Below, piece by piece: positions 48,101 through 49,951 of a stretch of DNA of 49,951 nucleotides. The stretch spans positions 8,994 through 58,944 of the forward strand of contig CAMPET010000212.1 in NCBI GenBank assembly GCA_946803715.1. The letters run 5' to 3'. A program made the position numbers and the translations under genes. Within the stretch, counting starts at the first letter, position 1, and the number at the start of each line of letters is the position of its first letter. Origin of the DNA: Beroe ovata. Its lineage: Eukaryota; Ctenophora; Nuda; Beroida; Beroidae. The notes under the pieces are model-generated. The model made no database searches. It had not been told where the DNA came from and saw only the letters and a program-made list of their open reading frames with translations.

Positions 48101-49676
48101 GCAGTCTATAGCAGAGAATAGGAACAACTCGAGCATTTGCAAAATATGAACAATATTCCCTGAATGTCCTATTCTAACGGTAGCATGGCACGGTCCTTCT
48201 ATGATATGAAGTTTCCCAGAAAATATATCCTTGTGTTTGAGGTACCTTGGTGAGGAGGTATCTGATGGGGATGAGTGGGAGTCTGATAGCGGAGAATAGA
48301 GACTGGAGGTAAGTCAGTCTGGTAGTGGGATCGTGTTTTATCCATGTCATGACAGCCTCGAACACCAAATCCTCACTCTCAGCATGCAGATTGTCACTGG
48401 ATATCAATTCCCATACCTTGGGGAAATATGTGATTGGAACAGGAAGAAATCGGCAAAATGGATTTAGTGATGTGGACATGATTAGCTCAAGAAAGTAGCG
48501 GACGTTTACATTGGAATTATTGAGATTAAAAGGTACTTCTCTTCTTTCCCAATTCTGCCCTACCAACTGACCTGGCTGTAGAGTAATTTACAGAAATCGT
48601 CCGTGTTTGAGACCTCCTTGAAGTTCCGCAGGATGTAGACGTCCGCTGCATGCTTCAGCTCGTCACACAAAATACTTTTACCAAAGTGTCGGAGAGTTAT
48701 GCAGTTCACTGCGCTCATGTGACGCTTGAGAAATCCCACACATGCCTGAGTGAGATCAGAATATTGTACGGTTTGTCATGTGACAAACAGTAATGATATG
48801 TGGTGAGAATAAAGGGTTACCAAGCCTGAAGTTGCCAACTTCAAGCAATCTTAGCGGGTTGTGAGAATGTGAGACGTTGTTTCAGTTTCACTCATTAAAA
48901 TAAATACCTATTCGACTCATGGGGATCTCTACCTTTTAGTCGATTATCCAATATCCATCAGAGTAACAAAGTTTTGCCCAATCAAATTCGTAAGTTTTTA
49001 TTGGGTCTTTACTTAGTCGGCACTATACTTGATAACTAATGAGTTATTTGCAGTGGTCTCATGTTTATGTCATGTCTATGATATGTTCAGAGGTAGAAGG
49101 GTGAGGTTGTTCTGACGTTTCTCAGTCGTTTGGTGAAAAGCGATATTGAAAAACAGAGGTTCAGATATCACGAGAAAATGGTTGCAAATCTCTGTCTCAC
49201 CCGTGTGACTGTGATAAACTTGAGTTGTGTAGCAGCGACCATCATTGCCTGTACTTCTTGCAGGGTCAATTCGATGGTCCCTGTGTATGTGAACTCTATC
49301 AGATTCTCTATCACATCACCGTCCAATTCAGCCCTGAATTAGATTGATTTAATGGGATAATGGACGAAAAAAGGGGTGAAAAATATAGAATCTTGAGCGA
49401 GGAAAACCACAACATTGCCGTGGAATTAAGAATGAATATGGGTAGACAATACTGATTGAACCTAAGAGTTACAGAGCTTGATCAGTCTTAGTATCACTGA
49501 TCCTCTCGTTTCAGGTGTCCCCTCCTTGGACGGAATGCCCACCCCTGGTATACCCACTTGTAGTGGCTGATCTCCGATAACTTGTCCCCACTGTCGAGTA
49601 GAGTGGCGAAGCACAGTGACGAGGATATCAGGATTATCTTGTGAGCTGGAATCTCTCTATCCCCTGACAATAACAT
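45119..49676 (-). CDS. KLHL-like: Kelch-like BTB-BACK-Kelch protein (5' end incomplete)
   Basis: Kelch-like family, usually a substrate adaptor for Cullin-3 ubiquitin ligases. Exons, right to left: 49558-49663 (up to 49676 if it starts at ATG), 49201-49333, 48572-48745, 48246-48416, 46752-46952, 46503-46614, 46227-46353, 45867-46058, 45495-45692, 45119-45296 (TGA); phases agree. The BTB part shows REIPAHKIILISSS and IENLIEFTYTGTIELTLQEV. The BACK part shows LKRHMSAVNCITL and SSDNLHAESEDLVFEAVMTW. Six Kelch blades follow, each with a GG pair and a later Y/W: LYTVGGEE, LYACGGFE, LYVVGGNS, VYAIGGHDG, IVVAGGYNG and LYVVGGCD. The first BTB strand and start codon are missing and lie upstream, possibly past the window edge. 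The paralogue (KLHL number) cannot be decided here. The largest intron (46953-48245) shows no hidden exon. Confidence 0.9.
46103..46173. repeat. 71-base near-perfect palindrome in a Kelch-like intron
   Basis: ATCCGGATATATTCCCAATT leads, through CCCTCCCTTATCAC, to its near reverse complement ending AACTGGGAATATATCCGGAT. It fills most of the intron between the 45867 and 46227 exons. It looks like a small palindromic MITE and would form a long hairpin in the pre-mRNA. Confidence 0.85.
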
Positions 49677-49951
49677 GGTATTTGATATAAAAAGATATTT
49701 TCTTCTCCGGACTTCGTTTTTGTTTTTTCCTCAAATTAACGAGAGGTTAGATTTGATTTAGATTAACTTTTTTGACATCAATACCCATTATTATGTACTT
49801 CATGAGATAAATGAAATTACCATCCACCTAACCAAGCCCATCTTTCTGTTGTACATCGCAATATCGCGACGTCTATACATTTTTGTAACAGGACTGTCAC
49901 CGTAGCGAATGGTTTACCCCAGTTTCCCCCTCAACATTTTGGTTACCCCCC
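49677..49951. other. Window edge upstream of the first visible Kelch-like exon
   Basis: No exon with BTB start-like sequence is seen on the minus strand. It is probably intron sequence of the Kelch-like gene. Confidence 0.4.

Overview
The window is eukaryotic and almost certainly animal. Its genes are split by GT-AG introns of about 60 to 1,700 bases. They include a class A GPCR, a BTB-BACK-Kelch protein, an hnRNP M-type splicing factor, APC10, ribosomal protein L21 and a probable CatSper auxiliary subunit, a set expected of a metazoan that keeps CatSper. Short introns, abundant CA/TG microsatellites and GC-rich palindromic MITE-like elements would suit a marine invertebrate, possibly an early-branching one. 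The sequence alone does not fix the species. Exon models below were built by hand from splice sites, reading phase and protein-family fit.

Layout: 1-2165 has microsatellites and no clear gene. 2166-11322 (+) holds possible leader exons and then a well-supported SWT1-like PIN-domain endoribonuclease. 11323-14569 has GC-rich palindromic repeats. 14570-20000 (-) is a compact head-to-tail run: hnRNP M-like protein with three RRMs, APC10, RPL21. 20001-21573 is repeat-rich. 21574-28230 (+) is a TTC39/IML2-family TPR gene; its introns carry a 544-base tandem duplication and an antisense LINE fragment. 28954-33982 (-) is a ten-exon class A GPCR with a repetitive Asn-rich tail. 33983-40923 has no gene I can support, but contains a 22-base tandem array, a perfect hairpin, nested palindromic MITEs and a second LINE remnant. 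40924-42000 (+) is an intronless 358-residue ORF of unknown function. 42359-44596 (+) is a TMEM249-like (CatSper theta) gene with tRNA-Ala(TGC) in its fifth intron. 45119-49676 (-) is a Kelch-like gene, incomplete at its 5' end.

The genes do not form one pathway. Most are housekeeping (RNA quality control, splicing, ubiquitin ligases, translation). The unknown ORF and TMEM249-like gene are adjacent on the same strand, so a shared sperm or ciliary role is possible but is only an inference. I found no convincing undescribed multi-gene system. The most unusual material is the nested MITE structure at 39.56-40.15 kb, the (CA)n introns of the hnRNP M-like gene, the GPCR tail repeats and the unknown 358-residue protein.
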